From the NCBI RefSeq assembly GCF_037023745.1, contig NZ_CP146101.1, positions 7,041,001-7,105,000 on the forward strand: a stretch of DNA of 64,000 bases. The letters are read 5' to 3'. Both the position numbers and the translations under genes were made by a program. The notes beneath the pieces were generated by a model. That model saw only the letters and a list, made by a program, of their open reading frames with translations, ran no database searches and was not told where the DNA came from. Positions 8,447-16,544 of the stretch are shown here, piece after piece (position 1 is the stretch's first letter; each line of letters starts with the position of its first letter). The stretch is from Streptomyces sp. SCSIO 30461. Its GTDB lineage: Bacteria > Actinomycetota > Actinomycetes > Streptomycetales > Streptomycetaceae.

Positions 8447-9862
8447 TCAGGCTCGGGCGCGGCGGCCCTTGTTCCTGTTCACAGCGCCGCTCGGCCACAG
8501 CCGGGGCCTGCGCTTGGCCGCCACGTCCTCCAGCCAGCCCACACTGACGGTCATCAGGCCGATCAGCGGCCAGACGGCGATCAGCATCAGGTACACGTAC
8601 ACCGACTCCACGAAGCCGCTCAGGTGCTCGTCCACATACGGGATCTCCCACAGGAGGTCGATGATCGGGATCGTGGCCATGATCAGCATGTTGTGCCAGA
8701 GGTAGATCGTCACGGCACGGTTGTTGGCGAGGGTGACCAGGCGGTCGAAGCGGGCCAGCCTCCCGGGCAGCTCCTGCCAGGACGGCGAGTAGATCAGCAG
8801 GATCACGCAGAAGCCGAACGACCAGGTCGCCTGGGCGAGCGGGATGTCGTTGAGGTCCCAGCCGTCCTCACCCAGGTGACCCGAGGCCCACCACAGCCCG
8901 AATGCCATGACCAGCGAGGAGGCGGACACCGCCACATAGCGCGGGACCTTCTCGAACATGCCGTCCTGGTGGGCGAATCCGAGCACCCAGCAGGAGCCGT
9001 AGACGGCGAAATCGGTGATCGCGTTGCCCGTCTCGCCCGGGATGGTGAACAGCCCCGAGCCCACGATGACGGTCAGCCCGAGCGGCCCGAGCAGCGTGGC
9101 CCAGGGGGCCCTACGGAAGGCCCACAGCAGCAGCGGCGACGCGATGACGAACCACAGGTAGGCCCGGATGTACCAGAGGGGCCCGGCCGCCTGGACGGCC
9201 CAGGTCTGCTCCAGCAGTCCGGAGTCGTCACCGCTGTGCCAGGGGAACGGAGGCGCGCCGACCGGGACGATGTACCAGGCGAGCTTCACGAACCACCAGA
9301 TGCCCTCCTCCTTCAGCGGCTTCCAGCCGAAGTAGAAGATCAGCGGCAGCACGATCGCGGAGAACGCCCACATCGGCGGCAGCAGCCGCCGCACCCTGCC
9401 CCGGATGACCTCCCAGGCCGGCCGCGCCAGCGAGCGCGCCATCAAGGACCCCGCCAACGCGAACATCACGCCCATGGAGGGGAAGATGACGGTCAGCCAG
9501 GCCCAGCCGAAGATGTGGTAGACGACGACGCGGACCAGCGCGATGGTGCGCAGCAGGTCCAGGTAGCGGTCACGGCCGGGCCTCTTGGGCGCGGTCGCGG
9601 TGGTCGGGCCCGGGTCCTGGGACAAGCCCGGATCGCGGGTCGGGCCTGTGTCCGGGACTGAGCCCGGTGCCTCGGTGGAGCCCGGTGCCGCCGAATCCGC
9701 GACCTGGTGCCGGGGACTGGCCTGGAGCCCGGCCCGGAACGCGTCCCTGGTCCGTGCCGCGGATTGTGCCCCGGCCTCCGGACCGTACGGGGACCCGCCG
9801 TGGTGTCCCGTCCGGTGTCCGTCATCGGACAGGCCGCCCAGGTCGATGGGCTGGGTGGTCAC
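8447..9862 (-). CDS. Acyltransferase family 3 membrane protein
   Basis: 471 aa from the GTG at 9862, which overlaps the stop of the upstream glycosyltransferase gene (GTGA). A hydrophilic N-terminus of about 90 residues rich in Gly/Pro/Thr precedes a polytopic OafA/YrhL-type domain: RDRYLDLLRTIALVRVVVYHIFGW (with the family Arg and His) and about 10 helices ending VWPLIGLMTVSVGWLEDVAAKRR. Family role: transfer of O-acyl groups to extracellular polysaccharide or lipid acceptors. As the third gene of the operon, it probably O-acylates the polymer made by the deacetylase/GT2 protein; that substrate link is inference. Confidence 0.85.
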   Translation of the reverse strand: MTTQPIDLGGLSDDGHRTGHHGGSPYGPEAGAQSAARTRDAFRAGLQASPRHQVADSAAPGSTEAPGSVPDTGPTRDPGLSQDPGPTTATAPKRPGRDRYLDLLRTIALVRVVVYHIFGWAWLTVIFPSMGVMFALAGSLMARSLARPAWEVIRGRVRRLLPPMWAFSAIVLPLIFYFGWKPLKEEGIWWFVKLAWYIVPVGAPPFPWHSGDDSGLLEQTWAVQAAGPLWYIRAYLWFVIASPLLLWAFRRAPWATLLGPLGLTVIVGSGLFTIPGETGNAITDFAVYGSCWVLGFAHQDGMFEKVPRYVAVSASSLVMAFGLWWASGHLGEDGWDLNDIPLAQATWSFGFCVILLIYSPSWQELPGRLARFDRLVTLANNRAVTIYLWHNMLIMATIPIIDLLWEIPYVDEHLSGFVESVYVYLMLIAVWPLIGLMTVSVGWLEDVAAKRRPRLWPSGAVNRNKGRRARA

Positions 9863-12048
9863 GCGACGGGCCTCCGGTCTTCGCTGCTCTGACGCGGGCT
9901 CGGAATCGAGCCTGGCGCCTCCACCGCACCCGTGCGGCGGAGCTTCTGCCAGCGAAGCCGGCCGCCGGTGAGCGCGGTGATCCAGGACTGGAGCAGCACC
10001 ACGTACATCAGCTGCCGGTAGAGGATCTGCTGGAGGGGCAGCGCGATCAGATGCACCATGCGTTCCTTGTCGAGCCGGAACGCGTACGCGGCGCACGCGG
10101 CCTGGACGGCGAGCACGCCGAGCCAGGCGACGACTGTCTTCTGGGTGGGGCCGAAGACCAGTCCGTACAGCAGGAACACGTCGATGAGCGGCGCGAGCAG
10201 CGGGAACAGCACCATGAACAGCGAGACCAGCGGAAGGCCGACCCGGCCGAAGCGGCCGGACGGGCCCTTCTCGATCACGGCCCCGCGGTGCTTCCAGATG
10301 GCCTGCATCGTGCCGTACGACCAGCGGTAGCGCTGGGACCAAAGCTGCTGCACGCTCTCAGGCGCCTCGGTCCAGGCGCGCGCCCGCTCGGCGTAGACGA
10401 CCTTCCAGCCGTCGCGGTGCAGCGCCATCGTGATGTCGGTGTCCTCGGCGAGGGTGTCGTCGCTCATCCCGCCGACCCGCCGCAGGGCCTCGCGCCGGAA
10501 GGCCCCGACCGCGCCCGGGATGGTGGGCATGCAGCGCAGCATGTCGTACATCCGGCGGTCCAGGTTGAAGCCCATCACGTACTCGATGTGCTGCCAGGCG
10601 CCGATGAGGGACTCCCGGTTGCCGACCTTGGCGTTGCCGGCGACGGCACCGACCTCGGGGTCGCCGAACGGCTGGACCAGTTCGCGGACCGTCGACGGCT
10701 CGAAGACCGTGTCGCCGTCCATCATCACGATGATGTCGTGGCGAGCGTTGCGGATGCCGTTGTTGAGGGCCTCCGGCTTTCCGGCGTTGGCCTGCCGGAC
10801 CACCCGGACATTGGGCAGCCACATGTCGTCGACGAGGTCGGCGGTGCCGTCGGACGATCCGTCGTCGATGACGAGGACCTCGATGGGGTGGTCGCTGGCC
10901 ATCAGCGACCGCACCGTGTTCTCGATGCACTCCTTCTCGTTGTAGGCGGGGACGAGCACGGTCACCGGTTCGGTGACCGCCGGGCCCCAACGGAAACGGC
11001 GGCGGCGCACCTTGCGGGCGTGGCCGAAGGAGAGCAGCAGCATCATCCCGAAACGCACGAAGACCAGGACGCCGATCACGGCGAGGCCGATGGTCAGGGC
11101 GCTGGTGGTGCGCTCGGAGACCGCGACCGCCCCCACCCAGGCCTTGCCCTTCCACAGTTCGGGGCCGGTGACCTCGGTGTGCGCGCTGGGCGCGCCGAGT
11201 GCCTCGGTGAGGTTGGTGAAGTCGTAGCCGCGCTTCTGCATCTGGGGCAGGAAGCGGTCCAGCGCCGCGACGGTCTGGGAGCGGTCGCCACCGGAGTCGT
11301 GCATCAGCACGACGGCGCCCTTGGTGCCCTTGGGCGTGGCTCGCTCGATGATCGCGTCGACACCGGGGCGCTTCCAGTCCTCGCTGTCGGTGTCGTTGAA
11401 CGCGGTGATGTAGCCCTGGCTGCCGACGTACTCGGTGATCGGCCACGAGTTGTCGTCCTGGGCGGCCGAGAACGAGGAGTACGGCGGCCGGAACAGGGAG
11501 CTTCGGATCCCCGCCGCGCCGGCGAGGGCCAGTTGGTTCTGGGTGAGCTCCCAGTCGATGCGGCTCTCGGACTGGAAGGAGAGGTCGGGGTGGTTGAAGG
11601 TGTGCAGCCCGATCTCATGGCCCTCGGCGACCATCCGCTCGACCAGTTCGGGGTGGCGGGAGGTCATGGTGCCGGTGACGAAGAAGACGGCGTGTGCGTC
11701 GTACTCCTTCAGCTTGTCGAGTACCTGGGGCGTCCAGACGGGGTCGGGCCCGTCGTCGAAGGTCAGCACCAGCTTCTTGTCCGGGACGCTCAGCGCCTTG
11801 GGCGCGCCTCCCGCACGGGCGTCGACGACCGGTCCGCCCTTGAGGATGTTCCCGGGCACGTTGTCGCTGGACGTCGGGGGACGTACGCGATGGTCGGCGA
11901 GGATCTCGCTGTGCACATAGCCGCGCAGCATCAGCATCGCGAGCAGCGCGACGAGGAACAGCGAGGGCAGCAGATAGCGCATGGGCAGCCTGCGCCTGAC
12001 GGCCGTGCGCTGTCGCTGACGACGCGCACGCCTGACGGAGGTGGTCAT
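9859..12048 (-). CDS. matB: Bifunctional polysaccharide deacetylase/family 2 glycosyltransferase
   Basis: 729 aa. An N-terminal membrane anchor (YLLPSLFLVALLAMLMLRGYV) leads into a NodB deacetylase with TFDDGP (about 95), the metal-binding HTFNH (about 148) and FRPPYSSF. A second helix (about 310-340) precedes a processive GT2 domain: VPAYNE, DDGSSDGT, MDGDT, AEDTD and QRYRW. Membrane helices follow (LVSLFMVLFPLLAPLIDVFLLYGL). The architecture resembles poly-beta-1,6-GlcNAc synthases fused to a deacetylase. From memory, the S. coelicolor/S. lividans orthologue is MatB, needed for mycelial aggregation. The gene begins immediately after the stop of the upstream gene (TAGATG) and overlaps the acyltransferase start. 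Confidence 0.85.
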   Translation of the reverse strand: MTTSVRRARRQRQRTAVRRRLPMRYLLPSLFLVALLAMLMLRGYVHSEILADHRVRPPTSSDNVPGNILKGGPVVDARAGGAPKALSVPDKKLVLTFDDGPDPVWTPQVLDKLKEYDAHAVFFVTGTMTSRHPELVERMVAEGHEIGLHTFNHPDLSFQSESRIDWELTQNQLALAGAAGIRSSLFRPPYSSFSAAQDDNSWPITEYVGSQGYITAFNDTDSEDWKRPGVDAIIERATPKGTKGAVVLMHDSGGDRSQTVAALDRFLPQMQKRGYDFTNLTEALGAPSAHTEVTGPELWKGKAWVGAVAVSERTTSALTIGLAVIGVLVFVRFGMMLLLSFGHARKVRRRRFRWGPAVTEPVTVLVPAYNEKECIENTVRSLMASDHPIEVLVIDDGSSDGTADLVDDMWLPNVRVVRQANAGKPEALNNGIRNARHDIIVMMDGDTVFEPSTVRELVQPFGDPEVGAVAGNAKVGNRESLIGAWQHIEYVMGFNLDRRMYDMLRCMPTIPGAVGAFRREALRRVGGMSDDTLAEDTDITMALHRDGWKVVYAERARAWTEAPESVQQLWSQRYRWSYGTMQAIWKHRGAVIEKGPSGRFGRVGLPLVSLFMVLFPLLAPLIDVFLLYGLVFGPTQKTVVAWLGVLAVQAACAAYAFRLDKERMVHLIALPLQQILYRQLMYVVLLQSWITALTGGRLRWQKLRRTGAVEAPGSIPSPRQSSEDRRPVA

Positions 12049-12891
12049 CTACTGTGCGCCTTCCAGGCCCTGCTCGCCGCCATCACCCGCGGGGTCGGCC
12101 GGTGGTTCCTCCGTGGGTCCCGTCTCGGTGTCGGCCGGGGGGACGGGCGGCTGCTCGGGCCCGGGCTCCTCGTCGCCCGGACCGTCGACTGCGGGAGTGG
12201 ACGGGGTGGGGGGCGTGACGGGCTTGTCGGTGTTCCCGGCGCCGCCGGCGGTACGGGGTGCGGCCGCGGCGGATTCGGTGGGATCGGCGCCGGTGTCGGC
12301 GGCGTCCGACGCACCCGCCCCCGCGTTGCCCGCGGTGCCGCTGGTCGCGCCGCCCGGCTGCTGCTCGGGGGCGGTGCCTGCGGAGTCGTCGAGAACGGGG
12401 GCTCCGGGACTGCCTCCGGGGACGGCCCGTCCCGTGGAAGAGCCGGTGGGAACGGGCTGCTCCTGGACGGTCCCGGTGTTCTGCTCGCCCTCGGGGCCGG
12501 GTATCAGCAGCCAGGGCGCTCTGGAGTTGCCGCCGATGAGGGCGGCGACGAGGGTGACGGCGTAGCAGGCGCAGGCGACGGCGAGCACCCAGCCGATGCG
12601 TCGGAGCTTGCGGCTGCGCCGTCCGCTCTGGTCCACGAACACCGGTCCTTCGGACGGCTCAGGCCCGGTGGAAGCGCCCGGCAGGGTCGTGGACCCGGCG
12701 AGGCGACTACGCTCCGTAATCTGCTGACCAAGGCCGTCGAGCTGGACGGTGAGCTCGTTGAGCCCGTCGAGATCCTGGAGCTCGACGGCCGCCAGCTGGA
12801 CCGTTACCTCACTGCCCACCGGCTCGTTGAACTCATGTGCAGGCCCGCGGCGGGCATCTTCTCGCCAAGTTTCCACTGAAGAACGCACATC
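12049..12891 (-). CDS. matA: Single-pass membrane protein with Pro/Thr/Gly-rich tail, first gene of mat-like operon
   Basis: About 280 aa from a GTG at 12891 (VRSSVETWREDARRG); the frame stays open to 12996 and no start has a well-spaced ribosome site, so the start is uncertain. A hydrophilic N-terminus with VTVQLAAVELQDLDGLNELTVQLDGLGQQ, probably helical, leads to one membrane helix (IGWVLAVACACYAVTLVAALI). The remaining half is a low-complexity Gly/Ala/Pro/Thr/Glu segment, presumably extracytoplasmic. No catalytic domain is recognisable. Its stop abuts the ATG of the deacetylase/GT2 gene, so the two are coupled; position corresponds to matA of S. lividans as I recall it. Confidence 0.65.
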   Translation of the reverse strand, partial: DVRSSVETWREDARRGPAHEFNEPVGSEVTVQLAAVELQDLDGLNELTVQLDGLGQQITERSRLAGSTTLPGASTGPEPSEGPVFVDQSGRRSRKLRRIGWVLAVACACYAVTLVAALIGGNSRAPWLLIPGPEGEQNTGTVQEQPVPTGSSTGRAVPGGSPGAPVLDDSAGTAPEQQPGGATSGTAGNAGAGASDAADTGADPTESAAAAPRTAGGAGNTDKPVTPPTPSTPAVDGPGDEEPGPEQPPVPPADTETGPTEEPPADPAGDGGEQGLEGAQ

Positions 12892-13033
12892 CCCCACTGA
12901 ACGGAACCGAGGCGCAGGTATGGCCGGATCATGGTCACCCGACACGGCCCCGACCGCGTCCAAGCAGCCGCTATCCCATGTGGCACCCGGGACCACGAAT
13001 GTAGCGCACAGTGCTTCCGCTTGTGATGGCGTA

Positions 13034-14005
13034 TCAGTTGTTGTCTGTAATTAGTGACCGGTCTGCGTCCGGGAGCCAAGCTCCGGGGATCATTTTCAGC
13101 CAACCCTCCTCGGCGGCGAGCCGGGTGGCCGCGAGCCGCAGGGCGTCGAGGCCCGGATGCCTCAGCCCGCGCCTCCAGACCAGGGAAAGCGGCGACAGCG
13201 GCACAGGGGCGACAAGGGGGCGCAGGACGGCTCCGGGCATGGGCGGGAATTCGGTTACTGCGAGTACAGGGCAGCGAGTTTTGGCCATGATGCGGCGGAA
13301 CTCCTCCTTCCCCAGGGCGACCGGCGCCGGCGGGGCGACTTCGATGCCGCGCCCCTGGAACAGCTGTCGCGCCAGGTCGGTCCACTCCAGCGTCTTCGGA
13401 TTGCCCGCTCCGGCGTAGATCCGCTCGCCCGCGAGGGCGTCCAACGCCAGGCGCTCGCACCCTGCCAGCGGGTGATCGGCGGGCAGCAGCACGGCCATCG
13501 GCTCGAACCGCACGAGCTGGTGCTCGAGGTGCGAACGGATGGATGAATCGAGTCCGGCGAACCTCCCGAAGGACACATCGAGGCGCCCGGCGACGATCTC
13601 CGCCGCCGCCCCGGTCAGCCCGCTCTCGAAGCGGGCCATCAACTCGCTCCCGGGCGCGAGCGCACGGGCGCGCTCCAGCACCCGGCTCGTCGTCATGCCC
13701 TCGCTGTTGAGATCGACCAGCAGCGGTCGACCGGCGTCCGCGAACACCGCCGCCAGCTCGTCGTGCGCCGCCAGCACTCGGCGCGCGTACGGCAGCAGCC
13801 GCTCCCCGTCGGCGGTGAGAGTCACCTGCCGGGTGGTGCGTACGAACAACTCGGCGCGCAGCACGCGCTCCAGGCGTCTGATGTCCCGGCTCAGCGCCTG
13901 CTGGGCGGTGAACAGCAGGGTGGCAGCGCGGGTGAAGTGCAGTTCGGTGGCGACGGCGACGAAGGCGCGCAGCAGCCGGGGATCGATGTCCTGGGCCTGG
14001 GGCAT
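13034..14005 (-). CDS. LysR-family transcriptional regulator
   Basis: 323 aa. The N-terminal winged HTH (LLRAFVAVATELHFTRAATLLFTAQQALSRDIRRLERVLRAELFVRT) is standard LysR. The C-terminal part is a type 2 periplasmic-binding-like effector domain (about 95-300). It is divergent from the MFS gene with 83 nt between starts, the usual arrangement in which a LysR protein controls its neighbour and itself. The last codons (SLITDNN, including a rare CTA) are AT-richer than the rest, so the C-terminus may be a recent extension. Confidence 0.9.
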   Translation of the reverse strand: MPQAQDIDPRLLRAFVAVATELHFTRAATLLFTAQQALSRDIRRLERVLRAELFVRTTRQVTLTADGERLLPYARRVLAAHDELAAVFADAGRPLLVDLNSEGMTTSRVLERARALAPGSELMARFESGLTGAAAEIVAGRLDVSFGRFAGLDSSIRSHLEHQLVRFEPMAVLLPADHPLAGCERLALDALAGERIYAGAGNPKTLEWTDLARQLFQGRGIEVAPPAPVALGKEEFRRIMAKTRCPVLAVTEFPPMPGAVLRPLVAPVPLSPLSLVWRRGLRHPGLDALRLAATRLAAEEGWLKMIPGAWLPDADRSLITDNN

Positions 14006-14088
14006 GCGGGGAATTTACAACAGGGGTGCGTCAATCGGCTCCGAACAGGTGTTGGACCACGGCAGCCAAGCCCGACGAGCCTTGATCC

Positions 14089-15441
14089 ATGCCTCAGACG
14101 ACCACTCCCCCTCAGTCGACGACAACTCCGCGTATGACCACATCCGGTGGCACGCTGGTCCTGGCGCCGCCCTACCGGGAGCCGGGTACGAACGGCCCCG
14201 CGCGGCCGTGGCGCGGGGCACCTGCGTCCGGCAGGGCACGCACCGCACGGCCCACCCGTCCGCCCAGCGCTCGCCCGCCCGGTCCCTACACGCGTCTCTT
14301 CCGCATCCCCGGCGCCCGCGCCTTCACCATCGGCAACCTCATCGCCCGGCTCCCCATGGGGATGTTCGGCGTGAGCGCCGTGGTCATGATCGCGGGGGCG
14401 CGGGGCTCCTACGCGCTCGCCGGGGCCGTCACCGCGACCGGCCTCGCCGCCACCGCGCTGGTCGCACCGTGGACGGCCCGGCTGGTCGACCGGTTCGGGC
14501 AGGCTCGGGTCGCCGTCCCGGCCACCGCACTCGCCGTGCTCGGCGAGATCGCCCTGGTGCTGTGCGTACGCCACGACACACCGGTCTGGACGCTGTTCGC
14601 CTCGTACGCGGCCACCGCGACCGTGCCCAACACCGGCGGGATGTCCCGTGCCCGCTGGACCCATCTGCTGAGGGACGACCCGGGGGCCCTGCACACCGCC
14701 AACTCGTTCGAGCAGGCCGCCGACGAGCTGTGCTTCATGCTGGGTCCCGTGCTGGCGGCCTTCCTGTGCGCGGCTCTCTTCCCCGAGGCCGGCACCGTGG
14801 CCGGGGCGCTGCTGCTGCTCACCGGCGTGCTGCTGTTCTCGGCGCAGCGCTCCACCGAGCCCCCTGCGGTACCCCGGACATCAACCGGAACACCCCTGCG
14901 GATACCGGGGATGGCTCCGCTGCTGGCCGTGTTCCTCGCGACCGGCGCGGTCTTCGGCTCCATGGAGGTGGTGACGATCGCGTTCGCGGACGGCCCGGCC
15001 GCGGGTCCGGTACTGGCGCTGCAGGCCGCGGGCTCGTGCGCGGCGGGGCTGGCGTACGGCAGGGTTCGGCGCGGTGCGGGGCTGCGGGGCTGCCTGGCCG
15101 CGATGACGGCCCTGATGACGCTGCCGCTGCTGGCCGCGGTGGCGACAGGTTCACTGGCGGCGGTGGCAGCCGCCCTGCTGATCGCGGGGATGGCGACGGC
15201 GCCGACCATGGTGACGGGGATGGGCACGGTACAGCGCCTGACCCCGCGGGACCGGCTGAACGAGGGCATGACCCTTGCCGTGACGGCGCTGCTCGGCGGT
15301 GTCGCGGCGGGGTCGGCGACGGGCGGCTGGCTGGTCGAGGAGGCAGGTGCGGCATACGCCTATGCCGTACCTGCGACGGCTGCGGGACTCGCTCTGCTGC
15401 TGGCCCTCTCGGCCCACAATCCACGAAGGGACAGGCAATGA
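14089..15441 (+). CDS. MFS transporter (probable exporter)
   Basis: 450 aa. A Thr/Pro-rich cytoplasmic N-terminus of about 60 residues is followed by about 12 helices starting at RIPGARAFTIGNLIARLPMGMFGVSAVVMI, with the loop 2-3 motif WTARLVDRFGQARVAV of the major facilitator superfamily. Substrate unknown. An internal ATG at 14134 could also be the start because no strong ribosome site precedes 14089. It is divergent from the LysR gene and ends just before a strong terminator. Confidence 0.85.
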   Translation: MPQTTTPPQSTTTPRMTTSGGTLVLAPPYREPGTNGPARPWRGAPASGRARTARPTRPPSARPPGPYTRLFRIPGARAFTIGNLIARLPMGMFGVSAVVMIAGARGSYALAGAVTATGLAATALVAPWTARLVDRFGQARVAVPATALAVLGEIALVLCVRHDTPVWTLFASYAATATVPNTGGMSRARWTHLLRDDPGALHTANSFEQAADELCFMLGPVLAAFLCAALFPEAGTVAGALLLLTGVLLFSAQRSTEPPAVPRTSTGTPLRIPGMAPLLAVFLATGAVFGSMEVVTIAFADGPAAGPVLALQAAGSCAAGLAYGRVRRGAGLRGCLAAMTALMTLPLLAAVATGSLAAVAAALLIAGMATAPTMVTGMGTVQRLTPRDRLNEGMTLAVTALLGGVAAGSATGGWLVEEAGAAYAYAVPATAAGLALLLALSAHNPRRDRQ

Positions 15442-15442
15442 C

Positions 15443-15471
15443 AAAGGCCCGGCTGTGACGGCCGGGCCTTT
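15443..15471. terminator. Bidirectional terminator between MFS gene and tmRNA
   Basis: Perfect 11-bp stem AAAGGCCCGGC (15443-15453) / GCCGGGCCTTT (15461-15471). It overlaps nothing coding: the MFS stop is at 15439-15441, and it also lies about 100 nt beyond the tmRNA 3' end, so it can serve both convergent transcripts. Confidence 0.85.
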
Positions 15472-15568
15472 GCCCACATGGGGCCGGGTCCGGGGGTACC
15501 CCCGGGTCCCCGGGCGAAGGCGACCCGTGCCCGCTCTCTTCGCGGGCCCACGTCGCCTGTCGCCGTCG

Positions 15569-15935
15569 TGGAGATGGCGGGAATCGAACCCGCGTCCAAC
15601 GGTGCGGAATCAGGGCTTCTCCGTGTGCAGTCCGCTGCGCTTTTCTCGGCCCCGGAGATCACGCGGACAAGTCTCCAACGGGCTCAGTCACTGTGTGGTT
15701 TCCCTCTACACCCCGTGACCGGGCCTAGAGGTTGAGTTCCCTAGCTGATGCCAGGATCCGGGTCGGGAACAGCCCCGGGCTGACACTTCGCAAGTCGCTA
15801 CTTAGGCAGCGAGGGCGAAGGAATCGCGCTTGGTGTTGGCGATTATTGGTTTCGGCGCGTGGTTTACGAGATCATTGCCGCTTCCTCGACACGCTTCCCC
15901 TGCTTCGACATCCGCTGTCGAAACCGATCATCCCC
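15569..15935 (-). ncRNA. ssrA: tmRNA (ssrA)
   Basis: About 367 nt. The 5' end GGGGATG (15935 downward, followed by ATCGGTTTCGACAG) pairs with CATCTCC near the 3' end to form the tRNA-like acceptor stem, next to the T-arm GGGTTCGATTCCC. The tag reading frame (15840 down to 15802) encodes ANTKRDSFALAA and stops at TAA. The genomic sequence after the discriminator A is CGA, so CCA is not encoded and must be added. Role with SmpB: rescue of stalled ribosomes and tagging of the nascent chain for proteolysis. smpB lies directly upstream on the same strand. Confidence 0.96.
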
Positions 15936-15946
15936 ATGTTGATTTT

Positions 15947-15971
15947 TCAAAAACGCCCTCTTGGTGAGGGC
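15947..15971 (-). terminator. Rho-independent terminator between smpB and tmRNA
   Basis: On the minus strand GCCCTC-ACCAA-GAGGGC is followed by GTTTTTG, a canonical short stem and T-run. It ends only about 12 nt before the mature tmRNA 5' end. Either it ends smpB transcripts, with ssrA driven by a promoter overlapping this region (a TACGAT hexamer at 15984-15979 is a candidate -10), or it is part of the tmRNA precursor leader. Confidence 0.65.
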
Positions 15972-16046
15972 AGGTGCCATCGTACGTGACCAACGCACCA
16001 CGGTGCCAGCGTATTCCCCCGCGGGGGTGCGCGCGCCCTGAAGGGA

Positions 16047-16526
16047 TCAGGCGCGCTGGCGCCGCCGAGCCGCGGACACCGCCCGGTCCGCCTCGCGGCG
16101 GTCCTGCTTCTCACGCAGGGTCTGCCGCTTGTCGTACTCCTTCTTCCCCTTGGCGAGCGCGATCTCGACCTTGGCCCGCCCGTCCTTGAAGTACAGCGCG
16201 AGCGGCACGATGGTGTGCCCAGTCTCCTGGGACTTGGACTCCAGCTTGTCGATCTCGGCACGGTGCAGCAGCAGCTTCCGCTTGCGCCGAGCGCTGTGGT
16301 TGGTCCAGGTGCCCTGGCTGTACTCCGGTACGTGCACGTTGTGCAGCCATGCCTCATGGTCGTCGATGTGGACGAACCCGTCCACCAGCGAGGCCCGCCC
16401 CTGGCGCAGCGACTTCACCTCGGTACCCATCAGCACGAGACCGCACTCGTAGGTGTCGAGGATGTGGTAGTCGTGCCGCGCCTTCTTGTTCTGCGCGATC
16501 AGCTTGCGCCCTTTTTCCTTAGCCAT
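16047..16526 (-). CDS. smpB: SsrA-binding protein SmpB
   Basis: 159 aa, normal family length. Family motifs include [59 protein letters not shown] and the basic C-terminal tail [20 protein letters not shown] that enters the mRNA channel. It binds tmRNA and delivers it to stalled ribosomes. It is encoded immediately upstream of ssrA in the same orientation. Confidence 0.97.
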   Translation of the reverse strand: MAKEKGRKLIAQNKKARHDYHILDTYECGLVLMGTEVKSLRQGRASLVDGFVHIDDHEAWLHNVHVPEYSQGTWTNHSARRKRKLLLHRAEIDKLESKSQETGHTIVPLALYFKDGRAKVEIALAKGKKEYDKRQTLREKQDRREADRAVSAARRRQRA

Positions 16527-16544
16527 AGTGAGGTCATTTTCGCA

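Noticed and set aside
9860..10342. N-terminal extension of the acyltransferase back to 10342
   Set aside because: This part is an out-of-frame reading of the glycosyltransferase C-terminus; the GTG overlapping its stop is the natural start.
9667..12879. Plus-strand open frame of ~1070 codons opposite the mat-like operon
   Set aside because: Mirror of real genes; no start signal, domain or codon bias of its own.
15491..15504. CGGGGGTACCCCCG palindrome near the tmRNA 3' end
   Set aside because: Lies in a simple G/C-run stretch between a terminator and the tmRNA; no loop or tail to call it a terminator and no matching second copy noticed.
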